From Phellopilus nigrolimitatus (taxonomy: Eukaryota; Basidiomycota; Agaricomycetes; Hymenochaetales; Hymenochaetaceae): DNA of 64,000 nt. The position numbers and the translations under genes are program-made. Of this stretch, positions 19,398 through 34,595 are shown one piece after another. The DNA is taken from the NCBI GenBank assembly GCA_021029095.1, contig JAJOHG010000022.1, positions 310,001-374,000 of the forward strand, given 5' to 3'. The first letter of the stretch is position 1. Each line of letters starts with the position of its first letter. The notes under the pieces are model-generated. The model made no database searches. It was not told where the DNA came from and worked only from the letters and a program-made list of their open reading frames with translations.

Positions 19398-21401
19398 GAG
19401 TTTCGCGGTTCAGTCGACGGTCATCACGTCATCATGCACGCGCCGATCCCACCGTGTCACGTTACACGCTTCTTGTACGCGTACAGGTGGGTCCAGAAAA
19501 GTACTGCACGTCACTTTATATGGTAATATACCTGGTAAAAAAAAGCTGACATGTCATGTCCGGTCGAAAATATCTGTATTCGTATTGTGTGTATCTATGA
19601 CAAGACATTCCACAGCTTACCATGTTTCTGCATTTTGAATGGTAACTTCGTGGGAAGTTGAACCAGGATGCGGCATGCTGGTTGGTTTCTCCATGCGAGT
19701 TGGGAACATTTTCCGTACAAGGCAGCGTGCAATCCTTTCTGGACCCGCCTCTACAAGGTAGCGACTGAGAACCAAGCACTGTATGACTGCCATCGATCAA
19801 TGTAGTGCTTGGCCAGCGCTCACTTGGATGGATAAAAGGGCTGGTGTCGCCGGTCGGGACGCTCCCTCCTTGGATTCTTCACGCTCCCTTTCCCAACAAC
19901 GATATTGATATTTATCATACGCCTCGTGTCAGACTTCTGGAAAGTTTCGTTGTTAATTGGGCTGTCAGCTACCCCGCGTCTTCAACCAAGCCTCGCTTAA
20001 CGCTGCTCTCTTTTTGCGCAGGACTCACACTCGACAATTGCTCACTTGGTGAGTGCATTGCACAACATCAACTGGATGCAGACAAGAAACCAGCGACAAG
20101 CAGCAGCTCAGACGGCCGAAGTCAGTTCAGAAGCCAAGGACTCTTAGCAAATTCGTACATACCCGGAATCGGCGTGTGCATTGACACAGCGCTGCTCCTC
20201 TTCGTTTCCGGGTTGATGCACTAAATCGTGGGTCGGTTATATATCGTATTAGTAAGTAAAAACACATCTTTTCCTTACTGACATATGGCATTTTCGTTGT
20301 GCTATTGTAATTTTTCCTGCGGCTGCAGAATCGCGTGGACTCTCCCGACGCATCGTCCGAAACATGCGTAGTCCATGACGGCATGCAATCTACGATAACG
20401 CTTCCGGAGCGACAAGCGGAGAAGTGTTCATGAACTAGGTTCAAGCTTCGGATGAGACTAACTAACACTGTGCTCTCCAGAGCCTCTTTCAGCCCCGATT
20501 GTCAGCCGTTCAACGCGCGTTCTGAGTATTCAAGCAGGATACGGAATCATTGTTTAAGACGAAGGTACGAGCAAAAATGACGAGGCATGGTCGGCATTTC
20601 CATCGATGCATGTTCAAAACGAGAATCATAGAAGTGGTGAATGGACTAAACGAGAGTGGCAGGTTGTAGGTTGAGGGATTAGTTGTGGCTGACATATCCA
20701 TATACACGTATACTAACTTCGAAATGAGGTAGACACTGCATACACTTTCTTTGTTCGAACCGAGTTACATGTCCTGGCAGAATACTGGCAAAGTCCAGAT
20801 TTATTCGTGTTCCACGTCCTCACCCTTTAGTTGTGAAAAGGAAAATGAAACATATAAGAACCCAGCCCCAGTCCAGGAAAATGTACATCTACCATGACAA
20901 AGAGCAAATGAGACAAGGATAGGTAAGACAAATCCGAGTGCTCGTAACCGGATTCCAGAAGAATGCTGTAGGCTTGCTAGCGGGGCGCGCCAAAGGGTAC
21001 GCTGAGTACAGACAAGAACAGAGATCGATGTTTCTGTCGTGCATCCGTGTCCAACGACTAGTAACGGGGTGTTAGAGCGATAGTCGTGAATCCAGTGGCG
21101 AAAAAGTGATGGCGGGAACGGCGGGGATGGCGGGTGCCGGTTTCGGGCTCGAAGACTCGGAACCGGCATTGAACTGCACCAAAAGACAAAGGTATCTTGA
21201 GCTAGGATTCCAATATGAGTTGACAGTTACGTTAAGCTTGTGATCGCCTAATTCCAAAAAACATCAGATTACAAACTCAGTGACGAAAATTGAACAATAT
21301 GTGCTCACCTTCGGTGGAATAATAGAAGTTCCAGAAGGAGGATAAAACTATCTGAACTCTCTTCTTACATGATGACTCTTGCATTGAGCGCATGATTTCC
21401 T
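19398..21401. other. Intergenic region with a MITE
   Basis: The left part is the promoter of the MoCF gene. It contains the small inverted-repeat element listed separately. At 20.8-21.3 kb, downstream of UPF3, a minus-strand frame with Pro/Ala residues can be read but cannot be joined to a convincing gene. Confidence 0.4.
19484..19751. mobile_element. Degenerate MITE with TA target-site duplication
   Basis: The first and last roughly 42 bases are imperfect inverted repeats. The shared core reads GGGTCCAGAAA then TGCACG, and most mismatches are transitions. A TA dinucleotide flanks both ends (19482-19483 and 19752-19753), as in Tc1/mariner-type insertions. The 268-base element has no open frame for a transposase, so it would be non-autonomous. 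No second copy was seen in the window. Confidence 0.55.
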
Positions 21402-23181
21402 TCAAGCGGCTGCGACATCGGGGGCGCCACCCCGACCTGTCTGGACAGGGGGCGGTCCTCGTCCTCGTCCACCTCTGCGCCGGCCTCCACGACCTTCGCC
21501 TCCCGTAGGCGAGCCACCGCCCTGTTTACCTCCCGAACCGGAAACAGCGGTTGCATCGACACCCGCCGGACGGGCGATGATCCTTGGCGAGCCCGAAGCC
21601 GGTGTGTCAGTGCGTGATAGAATTGTCGGTGGTGCACCACCTGAGATCACAGTAAGTCAGCAATCTCCGTAAAGAATCATTAAGTACGCGAACCAACCTG
21701 GAGGTGGGTTAATGACCGCATGTGATGGGCCTTTGACGCTGTCCCCCCGCTTCCGACCGCCACGGTTGCGCTCCTTCCCAGGGCTAGCGGGGGTCAGGAG
21801 TTTGTCGGCCTTTGGAGGGCCTTCGCCAGACGTAGGAGCCGTACCTTCGGGAGCTTTTTTCTCTCGCTCGCGCTCCCGTCTCGACCGACGCTCTGAGCCA
21901 CTTGAGGCTACAACGCCTGCACCACTCAAAGCAGCCTCGAACTGGCGCATCCCGATTGCCGGACGTGGACGACGCTCCTGAGGCATATCCTTTACCGTGC
22001 CTTTCGCCGCAGCGACGGGCGCAGTGGGTGTGGGTGCAGCTGGAGAAGCTTCGTTGCGACTTGGCTTTGGCTGACCCTTTATCTGTGTGATTGCAGACGC
22101 TTTCGGCGAGCCCACAGATACAGCTTCCTTTTCCTTAGCTGCGATCGTCTCGGCTTTCCTTCCGGCACCACCGCGCCTATTTCGCTTTCCTTGTCCCGGC
22201 GCGCTACCACCCTCGTCTCGCTCTGCTTGTGCCGGTGTCTGAGGCTGCTTTCCCCGCCGCCGGGTGCTCGCGTCGTCGATGCCCTTGTCGATGTCCCGCC
22301 CGGAGGCGCGATGGTAGTGCGCGTGTGCCTTCAAGATGGTCTCTCTGTCGCGCTGCGCCTGCTTCTCGGCGCGCAACGCATCGAGAAGGGGTGTCGACTT
22401 GGGTTCTTGGGGGTGCGTGGTATGTTGTGATGCGGCGACTGGTAATTAATACGGATGAGATAACAAGTAAAGTTAAGTGAAATAACAATGCGCACTAAGC
22501 GTCTCGAGCGCATCAGATTCAGATGGCTTCGGCGGAGCATTGAACGATGCTACATAGGAGATGTAGTCTTCGTCTAATATTTGATGTAGTCAGAATCATG
22601 CTAGATGGAAGAGAGTAACTTGCTGACCTTGTTCGATGGTTCCGTTTCTTGGATCCGCCTTTTTCTTCTCGGGCGGTACCTTCTGATGAGGCGCGAATTC
22701 GACGACAGCGTACGACTCGTTACCTGTAGAAACTCAGGAGACGTAACAAGATGTAACAACCAGCGCAATTCTCGCGTACCTGCTTTATCACGGAATAAAT
22801 GTCCATCATACGCCTGACCGAATATTGCCAACTGCTCTGCGTCCCGGAACGCGATGTATGCCCGAGATGGCACGTTTTCTTTATTATACCTGATTGTGTT
22901 TGTCACTAAACAAGACGCCATACAAATAATCACTTTACTTACTTCTTTCTAATCTTACCGGGGTAGAAAGTCTTCCAGGAGGCGGTCTCGTCAGTCACCC
23001 ATGGCTGCACGCTCTGCCAGAAGATGTCCTCGGGTAAATTAGGTGGCAGGCGGCGTACAACAGTCTTAAGCTTGTCCGCTGTTACATTGTTGGGCTGAGC
23101 TGCGGCCGCCTTCCTCTCAGCCTTCGTCTTGGGTAACTTGGCCTTGTTGTTCGTTTCCGTCGTCGCCGTCGTCGTCGCCAT
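21402..23181 (-). CDS. UPF3: UPF3, nonsense-mediated mRNA decay factor
   Basis: Six exons (23181-22943, 22889-22780, 22723-22628, 22573-22496, 22438-21698, 21640-21402) give 500 residues. The Smg4/UPF3 RNP-like domain is near the N-terminus: KLKTVVRRLPPNLPEDIFWQ, YIAFRDAEQLAIFGQAYDGH, and YAVVEFAPHQKVP. UPF3 binds UPF2 and, in many eukaryotes, the exon junction complex to mark transcripts with early stop codons for decay. After a short conserved EDYISYVASF segment the chain is charged and low-complexity, rich in Lys, Arg, Ala and Pro. The C-terminus ends in an RGG/GRG-rich tail, a common RNA-binding feature. It is divergent from MCM4, with only 169 bases between the start codons. Confidence 0.93.
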
Positions 23182-23290
23182 CGTTGTTTGTCGCCGCCAT
23201 CAACCCGCCGTCAACGACGAGCAATGCGCCGACCCCAGAATGGCAATGGCTTCTCACACACGAGATGACCGGCCCTGAACAACCCACTTG

Positions 23291-23296
23291 ACGCGT
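23291..23296. promoter_or_regulatory. MCB-like ACGCGT upstream of MCM4
   Basis: Palindromic ACGCGT 55 bases before the MCM4 start codon, in the shared UPF3-MCM4 promoter. In yeasts this box binds MBF and drives G1/S expression of replication genes. The hexamer also occurs elsewhere in the window, so the call is tentative. Confidence 0.4.
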
Positions 23297-23350
23297 CCAG
23301 GCTGAACGCCTTCAAATCTCTTGTTTATCGTCGGCCACATCCATTAAAAC

Positions 23351-26621
<3,271 letters not shown>

Positions 26622-29609
26622 TCTTTTTCTTTGTTTCGCTGTCTTAGTCGTGACATTTTATGTTGTAAATCTGTCATATTTCCGAAAATATCCTGTAGTT
26701 TAGCAGTCTCTTGAAGGTCCTTGACTGTCGGGGCTCGACATATATGTAACTGTAAAAATAAACGAGAGAGTGAACCGAGCCACAAGCTCTAACGACCCAC
26801 TTCTGGCTTAGACCGTCGGAAATCATCACATGTAATAATCCACCTCTCGCACAGAATAATATGTATACTGTACGGACCGTCCTTTACAAAGAAAGGCTTC
26901 TGCGAGTGCTTTGAGTCTGATCTCTGACAATGCAGCAGACTTCAGCCTTTAGCATGATTGTAACATGACATATCGATTCTGCGGAAACGCAACTTCGTAC
27001 CAGCGTATGTACATCATGTTGCGTACGAAATGCAATTCGAAACTGGGTGATGTTGCATTCGATGCCGACGAGCGAGTACTGCATATACAGTACAAGATAG
27101 TCGAAATTAAGTCACTTTATCCTTGAAAAGCTCTCTTACTATCCACGATGACGACCCATCTGCCATCTTTTGAGAAATCTTTACAATTATTGCGGCTGAA
27201 GAAGTAGCGAATTTGGTGTTTACAACTGAAGAGCACCAGCCGAAGGATCTGCAGTGCCGTCATACCGGTCCCGAAAGGACTGATCAGCACCAAATATGGT
27301 CTAGACGATCACGTGCTGTGTCGGAGTTCGAACTTTGTCTTGGACCGCATAAAGTCGCGTCCCTTCGCGCCCTCCATCGTCAGCCTCTCTTTCCCTCCTA
27401 CCACCACCTCTTCTGCGAGAAAACTTCCTACTTAAGCATGAGGACTCCACTGTATGCCGCTAATTAATCCAGGTAAGCAGCTCTCCTCCACTCATCGCAG
27501 CTTCCCTGACGTCCCATTGAGCAGAGCGTGTGCCATTTAACTACCGCATACCACCATGATCACCTCAATGCGACAATCTCTTCGTCGACGATTCCCTTTT
27601 ACTCTTGCGGCACATTTTTTTATGGCTGAATGACTATGCTGCTTCTTGAATGTGAGTAGCCATTTGGTGGCATACATCCTTGCCACTAATCTCTTCCCTT
27701 CTCAGACACATCCTCGCCTAGCAGTACCCTACCCAAGTCTTTCCCCCATATGCCACCCATCTCTCCTCGCTGTATTCATGTTACGACAAATCAAGACCCT
27801 TGTGTTTCGCCGTCCGTCGACTCGGGCGACCTCTCAACTTCCATAATGTGGCATTCCGATGTGGTCTCAGCTCCGCCCGGCTTCGGCCGCCAACGGAGCG
27901 GAGACGGACAGGTCTGCTGGCGAATAGCCGCGGAAGTTCACGTCGTACGGAGCCAGCCCTCGACTTCCGTAATGTAGCTAGACCGATGGTGTCAGCCCCG
28001 TCCAGCTGCGCGCTGTCGGCAGGGGTGGCAGACAGGTCTGCTGCGCGGAAGTTGGCGCTGCTCGGATGTGTCCAGTCGAAGCAAGCCGCTGTCTAGCCTT
28101 GCGCTGTCAGCGGCGTCAGCCTCCTGGACCTCCGAGGATGCCGTGTGGCATCGCAAGACTCCTATGTCTGACTTGGACCCTTCCGGTTCTTGCTGTCATC
28201 TTATGGTGTGTTATTTGCCGCTTGCAGTACGCTCCTAAAATAATGTACTGACATATTCTGCCGTTCTCGGAAGTAGTATGTTGTGGACACTGCCCGGTCG
28301 AAGGAAGAAGAAAGGAGAGAATAGCAGAGTGTCGATTTCATAATCTGTACCATACGCATTACGAAGTAAAGCACCCCGATGGATATATTAGTGTCTCAAT
28401 TATCAAGCTCTGCCACCAATTGTTTGAACCACGGTGCAATGCAAACATGTTCTTGGTACCGTATTGAGGATTACATACAAGAATATAGAATGAAATGGAA
28501 TAGTCGTTCATTACACCTCTTTTTTCGTTTGCCCTCAACATCCAGAAACGAATTGTAGGAGATGACCAACTGCCGGCTTCCGGAGCAGTCACTGATAAAT
28601 AATGCGTATTTTTGTATTATATATTCTGCTAAGCCGGTGTTCCTTCATTAATAATATACTACCTACCTACCCACATGTACAAGCCTGGAACAATGGAAGG
28701 AATGAGTTCCAAAGCATGTGAGACCAAGTAAAGCAGCTTGTGTTTGTGGCGATCAGCTTAGGCAAACCTGGACCAAGCAGGCAGCTATGAGCCTGCATGG
28801 CAGCGGCATGTCTTACGGACCTGAAATTTGGGCGCTAAGCGGAGGTAAGCAGCCAAAGCACTTGTAAAGATAGACAGGAAGCAAATGTCGATCACTACGA
28901 CTTTCTACGTCCATGGGTACTATACTCATCACAAAGTCTTCAAATCTAATTCGAAGACGTTCAACGCTTCGATGTTTTGATAGCTGTTCATGCAAGTATA
29001 GTATACGTATCATGTAACTATTGCGATCATGACTTCCTCCTTTATTTTATTGAATTTATATACGTATTCGTTACATATACGAAAGTCGAATGTCTGTTAC
29101 AATCCGCTTTACCTGAGACCCCTTGCATGATTTCCCCCATTTAGCCAGTTTACTCACCTACGCCGACGTCGAAAAACAGAAATTCATACGTGTATTATGT
29201 TGAGCGCAGACTACGCTATACCAGACGACCTGATTGTAAACGAGTGTAAAAACGAGTGCATTACTTGACCACAGGTGGTCGTCGTTCGTAACTTCCACGC
29301 CGATGGTTTCCACTTCCCAGAAGGGCTAGGAAAGTATCGCGCGCTGATACGAATGCGCAGAGTAAAGACTCGGTTGGAAAGCAGACCAGATAGTGATTCA
29401 TCCTCCATCCCAAACGAAACCTGATGAATGAAACGAAAAAAAGGTGACAGCAACAAAAAAACCTCCATCCCATCCCAGAATTGTGACCAAGGACCAAAAT
29501 CGTGTAGTGTAGTCATCATACACCAGTGAGGATAACCAGAGAAAAATGATGCCCGGAAAAGCAGAAACCCGAAGGGAAAAAAATCGATTTCTGACTCCTA
29601 AACGATCAC
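26622..29609. other. Gene-poor 3-kb region
   Basis: No gene can be supported in six frames: open frames are short, lack domains and do not join by splicing. It holds an imperfect direct duplication at 27.8-28.05 kb. The rest is AT-rich, plain sequence. A non-coding RNA cannot be excluded. Confidence 0.45.
27832..28053. repeat. Imperfect direct duplication, about 100 bp units
   Basis: Unit 1 (27832-27939) and unit 2 (27957-28053) both run from an ACTTCC-TAATGT-like start, through GTCTCAGC or GTCAGCCCCG, to the shared GGCAGACAGGTCTGCTG-like core and CGCGGAAGTT. The copies differ by substitutions and small gaps. Most differences are transitions. No coding frame spans both. Confidence 0.65.
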
Positions 29610-30541
29610 TTAGAGCGCAAAGCCAAGCACTGCTGCGACGACACCGATGGTGCCGACAATACCGCCTGCAACGATGTTGCGGCCCGCAGCGCTGGATGTC
29701 GTGGAGCCAGGAGAGACGCAGAGGGGGAGGAAGAGGCCTTGCTTGAAGCTGCCAACGCCTTCGTCGATGTTGCCGAGGCACTGGCGCTGGTCGAAGACGG
29801 AGACGCTGCAGAAGTGGTGCCAGCATCGATCAGGGCTTGCATGGTAGAGTTGAATGTCCCAGTCATGGAGTTCAGGCTGTATACATATCAGGAAAAGTGG
29901 TGAGATTGAGGATACAGCAGACTTTCAAAGTACGAACGTGAACTTGGCGGAAAATCCTGTCGCAGGGAAAGAAGGGTTAGTTGAATCCTTGAGAGCGAGA
30001 GACTCGAAACGAATGAAGCTGGTAACAGTCCGTGAGCCATTTCAGAACATCTGCGCATCGAAAATGTACGCACTAGCCATTCGAGTTGGCGCCAATCGAG
30101 GGGTCAACGGTAAATTGGATGGACGAGGTTGTCGCAACATTGACAGACGGTGAGATGCTCTGCACCACAGCCTATTTGTATAAATAAAATAAAAATCCGC
30201 TTAGTAAACTAGCTCGACAGTGATCCGAACGAGCAAATATGACACACCTGCTGGGTGTTTCCGCCGATAGACACCGACACCTTTGCATTGCCGAAGTTCG
30301 CGAGCGAAGGGGTAACGCCATCATCTTGCCAGTTGATACTGCAAGTCGAGCCACCTGAGCAGGTGGTGCCAGCGACGGGGGACGTGACCTAAACAATACC
30401 AGAAATACCCACCACATTCAGAATTCCACATAACATTAGTAAATTGTGCATCATTCAACGAAGAGAAAAACGGAATCGCACGTAGATGTTGGCCATAGAG
30501 GACGCCGCGAGAGAGATAAGGAGGACAGCAAACGCGAACAT
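29610..30541 (-). CDS. Kre9/Knh1-like GPI protein (copy 2), frame break near 3' end
   Basis: Exons 30541-30482, 30388-30248, 30171-30074, 30018-29938 and 29876-29610. The domains are a signal peptide of about 18 residues, a Kre9/Knh1-like domain (TCSINWQDDG, PSLANFGNAKVSVSIGG, SSIQFTVDPSIGANSNGY, FIRFESLALKDSTNPSFPA, FSAKFTLNSMTGTFNST) and a Ser/Ala/Thr-rich stalk. A perfect GPI-type tail (SAAGRNIVAGGIVGTIGVV and on to GFAL) is encoded just before a TAA at 29610, but in a different frame from the stalk; coding length is one base short of whole codons. The likely place is the five-G run at 29721-29725. A 56-base intron with a weak donor could also join the two but would remove the Ser-rich stalk. 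About 215 residues if one base is restored. The 81-base exon matches that of copy 1. Confidence 0.75.
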
Positions 30542-30790
30542 CGTGTAAAAGTGCAGTTTCGGGAAGTTTTTGAACGAATGAAACGAGTGTGTGTGCTTGA
30601 GAGCGACAAGAGTACGTTGAACACGAAGAGGGAGTCTCGAGATGAAGCGTTGAAAAGCGGTGTGAGAGTCGATGAGAAAAGATTGAGAGGCACACAACTC
30701 GGCTTTTCTATGACAATGTCTAAAATTAAACAACTTACATAATAAAGTTGCCTTATATGGATTTAATAGCTCAACAAGCATATTCACTAT

Positions 30791-33700
30791 TCACCACTCT
30801 GGTAGATCGTACACAGTTTTTTGAAAGTGATCCGGCTTCCTCCCAGTATGCTTGACAAATCCAAGGAAGTCAAGCTCTTGCACGGAGCGAATAAAACGCG
30901 CTTGTATCTCCGCCTCCCAACGCTCCTTTGCCTCTGGGCTCTCATCGATACCACCATCACTCTCCTCATTATCCTCATCCTTCCCATCATTATCACTTTC
31001 TGAAACAGCGCCCACTCTTCCCTTGTTCCCTCCACTGCTGCCCCTGCCTCTGCCCCTGCCTTTGCCTCGTCCCCTGCCTCTCCCTCTGCCTTTCGACGGG
31101 CTAGTCTTTGCGCCGTTAAGCGACCCACGTCCATCTGTAATGTTCCGTCGATCTCGAACCACCGGCAATCCAGCCGAAGCGACGGGCCTTGTCGGAGTGT
31201 CTGGCAAATCAGGAACGCCAGTCCGAATGAGTTCGCGTGCCTGAGCCTTTCGCCTGCGCCGCGCTCCCGCACGTTGTCCGTCGAGCGTCCCGGAGAACGC
31301 GCTGAAAAGGTCGTATACGTTCACCATCCGCCCGCTTTCCAGGTAAAAGCGGAATAAGAGGCCTGTATCCAAGCCCGGCTCCAGCTTCTCCGCCTCCACC
31401 TCTGCCATCGGTGCTCGACGTTTCTTCGCAGAAAAGACGTCATCTCCGTCTCCAAGATAACGTTCAGGATGCACAAGTGCGTTGATGATTGCTGCACGCG
31501 GCGCAGGGTTGAATAGCTGTCAATGGAGATTGGTATAAATTCGGGGAACACAAACAAACAGGCATTATGAAAAGTCCTCACTTCAACGATTCCTTGTGGA
31601 TTCCCGGTGTACCAAATGTCCCACAAATTTGCCTCCGTGAAGTCTCTCATGCGATGCCTGAAAGTCAAGTGCTTGTCATTCATTTCATACTCCATGAAAA
31701 AGGAAGTTAGTACCTTATATAACCTAGTAGCCACTCTTCCACCTCGATCGCGACTTCAGTCGCGTCCGCGTCTTCGATACCAAGCCGTGCGTTCCACTCC
31801 ACGAGGCGCGTCATCGCATCGCGTTCCAGGTCCGCGCTGCGTGCTGGCGAGGGCAACGCGTGGACGAACGCGTACAGCGAGGTAAGCAATTTTTCTAAGA
31901 TTTCGGGAGTAAGCTTCCTGCGGTGACAGCAAAAATATGAGTGGCCATTGGAAAAATAGACAAGAAAATCAATGAACGGTACGGACCTGATTCCATTGGC
32001 AAGCACCTTCCCCTCGCGCCCCTCGAGCGTTCCCCGGAGACACGCGCCCATCATCTCAGTAACATCCGCCCTTCTGATCCCCTCCCTATTATCCGTACCT
32101 CCCTTCAAAATCCCGCTGTCAATGAGATGCCGCCTCACCTCCAGGCATATCCGAAACGCGACTCTCGCGCCCTGGGCTCTCCGTCCATGCACCTCGCGCG
32201 CCTTGCGCACTAGCTTAAGTGCTTCTAACGACGTGTGGGCACGCCAGCACATCTCTTTCTCCTTCCCCTTCCCCTTGCCCTTCCTGGGGCTCGTGCCGGG
32301 CGCGACGTCTCCATCGTCGACTCCGCTCGCCCTGACCTTTTCTGGATGATGCAGACGCGCAAGCAGTGATTCCAAGAACGGACGTGCAGCCGGGGCCGCG
32401 AGTTTCACCGCTGCATCCTCGATACTTTTCTCGCCGAGGAGCTCGTCGGCGGCTAGCACGGTGAGCGGCTCAATGTAGTGTCGCAAAAGAATAAGCTATT
32501 TCGGATGGCATCAGTCCCTCTTTTCCAACTCAACACAGAGAAATGTAGCCGTACTTGCAAGACAGAGATCACGAAGTCAATTGACTGCGCGTTGCGAGTA
32601 AATTGCTCGATGACGAAATCAAGCGTTGAGGGGCTTAGAGCAACAGTTGGAGAGAACTCGGGAGCAAAGAATGTCTGGAGCACGGAACAAAATCAGTTAG
32701 TAGAGCGACATGGCTTAAGATACAAGTCGCTTCAATGAAGAAGACAGGCCCACCTCCAGCAAGACCCTTTCAAGCATCTCCACTCCGCTCTGCACCTCCA
32801 CGCGGGTCAGGCGAAGTAGCGCAAGCGTCGTGCGCGGGTAAGTGGCATGCAAATAGGACGGTGTGGGCGGTGAAGACAAGCCGAGAATGAAGACCTAGTG
32901 GCAGTCGCGGGATATGCAGACTTTTTGAGATTTTATGTATTCCAGAGGAAAACTGAGGAGTATATGATGAATTGTCGTCAACGGTGAAAGGGGGGGAATA
33001 ATAAGTAGCAGAAACAGACCTGCAGATGTAAAGTATGTCCTGCATGATCGCAGGCTCAATTTTCTCGACATCAGGTGACTTGGATGACCAGCTTTGGGAG
33101 GTCAGCTTCGTCTAATAGAGAGCGGTGAAGTTAAGTACATAGTAGTAGGAAGATCATGGAGGGAAATACGTACCCCTTGTCTTTCGAACCCTATCAAACC
33201 ATGCTTCGAGGAGATTCATGTCATACAATGCGAGCGGTCGAGCCTGAGCTTTTTCAGCGGAGTGTAGATAGCAGTTAGAAACATCCTACTCTGCGGCGGG
33301 AACGCAGGAGGCAAGGAAATAAACAACAAGCTCACCTTTGCCATCTTCGCCATTAGGCTCTGCAGCCAGGAATCCGCCTATCAATGCCTTGAACGCAGAG
33401 GTGAGGTTGGAGCAGTCGGCGGGCGTCAGCGTCGACACGAGCATGGGTGTCCTCTTCCCAACACGATCCTCTCCATTACCTTCCAGCCTTCTCTCCATCA
33501 TCGTCCTCATCCTCATCCTCATCTCATCTTCATCTTCATCTTCATCTTCATCCTCATCGTCACTTCCTGCATCACTTTTCGACCCAGATGCCAACAACAC
33601 CCTGCGAACGTCATCGAGCAGCGCAACAGTCGCGCCCTTATCGGTACCTAAAGGCTTCATGAGCACAAATGGTCTACGAAGAACAAAACGAGACAAACAG

Positions 33701-34259
33701 CACTACCGGAGATGGCGACCGCAGGCAGCTCGGTGTAGGATATAAAGCGCTCCGCCTCGTGTGGCCGGTACGCATCGCGAACGGTATCCACGACGCGCTG
33801 AACCGTCGGCGCGTGTATCTTTCTCAAAATGTCCTGATGGACCGTGAGACACGTCGCGCACTCTGTTGTCAGCGAGATGTAGCTGGAGTAAGTCAGGGTA
33901 TGACATGCACCTGCACGCGCTCCCGACACCGTTTGAAAGCATCCTCGTAAGCCGCCATACGGAGGTACGCGCCATCAGGCAAGTCGCGTTCCGCGAGCTC
34001 GGGCGGTGTGAACATGGCGCACGGGAAGGAGCCAGACGCAGATTTAGAGGGCCCTGGCTCGTCATCCTCGGAGTCGGAATCATCTGGAGGCTCAATCAGC
34101 GCTTTGCACATCAAGCAAAGTTGGCTTCCGGCGTACTTAGGTCTCCGTACGGGATGGCAATGACCGTCTGTCGATGCGGTCTGTTAGCTTGGTGAAAGAA
34201 CGTAGGTGCAGATCGCTCACTTCTGAGATGGAATCGAGCTTTTCCTCGATAGCTTGCAT
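30791..34259 (-). CDS. ORC3: ORC3, origin recognition complex subunit 3, with two frame breaks
   Basis: Thirteen exons: 34259-34221, 34167-34137, 34101-33911, 33860-33707, 33647-33336, 33248-33174, 33111-33020, 32920-32754, 32674-32555, 32495-31987, 31917-31714, 31657-31582, 31516-30791. Conserved ORC3 stretches are DSISETVIAIPYGD at the start, HAPTVQRVVD, GTDKGATVALLDDV, DEADLPKLVI, AIMQDILYIC, HIPRLPLVF, and the C-terminal winged helix RFIRSVQELDFLGFVK. Two single extra bases, near 33073 and near 32895, each shift the frame by one inside conserved sequence. Discounting both gives exactly 897 codons of protein. Every other exon joins cleanly, so these look like recent mutations or sequencing errors. 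An acidic Asp/Glu repeat lies in exon 5 and an Arg-Gly repeat in exon 13. ORC3 is a core subunit of the complex that marks replication origins and recruits MCM2-7. Confidence 0.85.
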
Positions 34260-34595
34260 CTCTTGCCTGTCTGCTCTATCCGATAATGTAAAGTTAAGTT
34301 AGAAAGCAGCAGTCCGATCGACACAGAGCGAAAGGTAGAAAGCGTAGGACGGCAAGTGTATGCAAGAAAGTTGAGGTCAAGACCAACAGCGTGGCCATAC
34401 CCGCGACGCGTCTGTGGCTCAAGTCACGCGCCTCGACCGTTGATCGCTTTCAAATTGATTCCAAAACAATTTCGCATAAAATCTCGAGTGACCGATCGTA
34501 CATCATCAGGAAGTAACATATTAAATTACAAGAGTTTACATAGATAAGACTGCAGAGAGAGGAAAAGCTGCTCTCGGTAATCCGACCCCGAATGA
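34260..34595. other. ORC3 promoter / SYF2 3' region
   Basis: Both flanking genes run leftward, so this holds the 3' end of SYF2 transcripts and the ORC3 promoter. An MCB-like ACGCGT is at 34406-34411. Confidence 0.5.
34406..34411. promoter_or_regulatory. MCB-like ACGCGT upstream of ORC3
   Basis: Palindromic ACGCGT 147 bases before the ORC3 start codon. It parallels the box in front of MCM4. Evidence is motif and position only. Confidence 0.3.

Noticed and set aside
20801..21380. Possible minus-strand exons downstream of UPF3 with a Pro/Ala-rich frame
   Set aside because: Could be read across one GT-AG pair, but no signal peptide, start or domain supports it; probably UPF3 3' region or gene debris.
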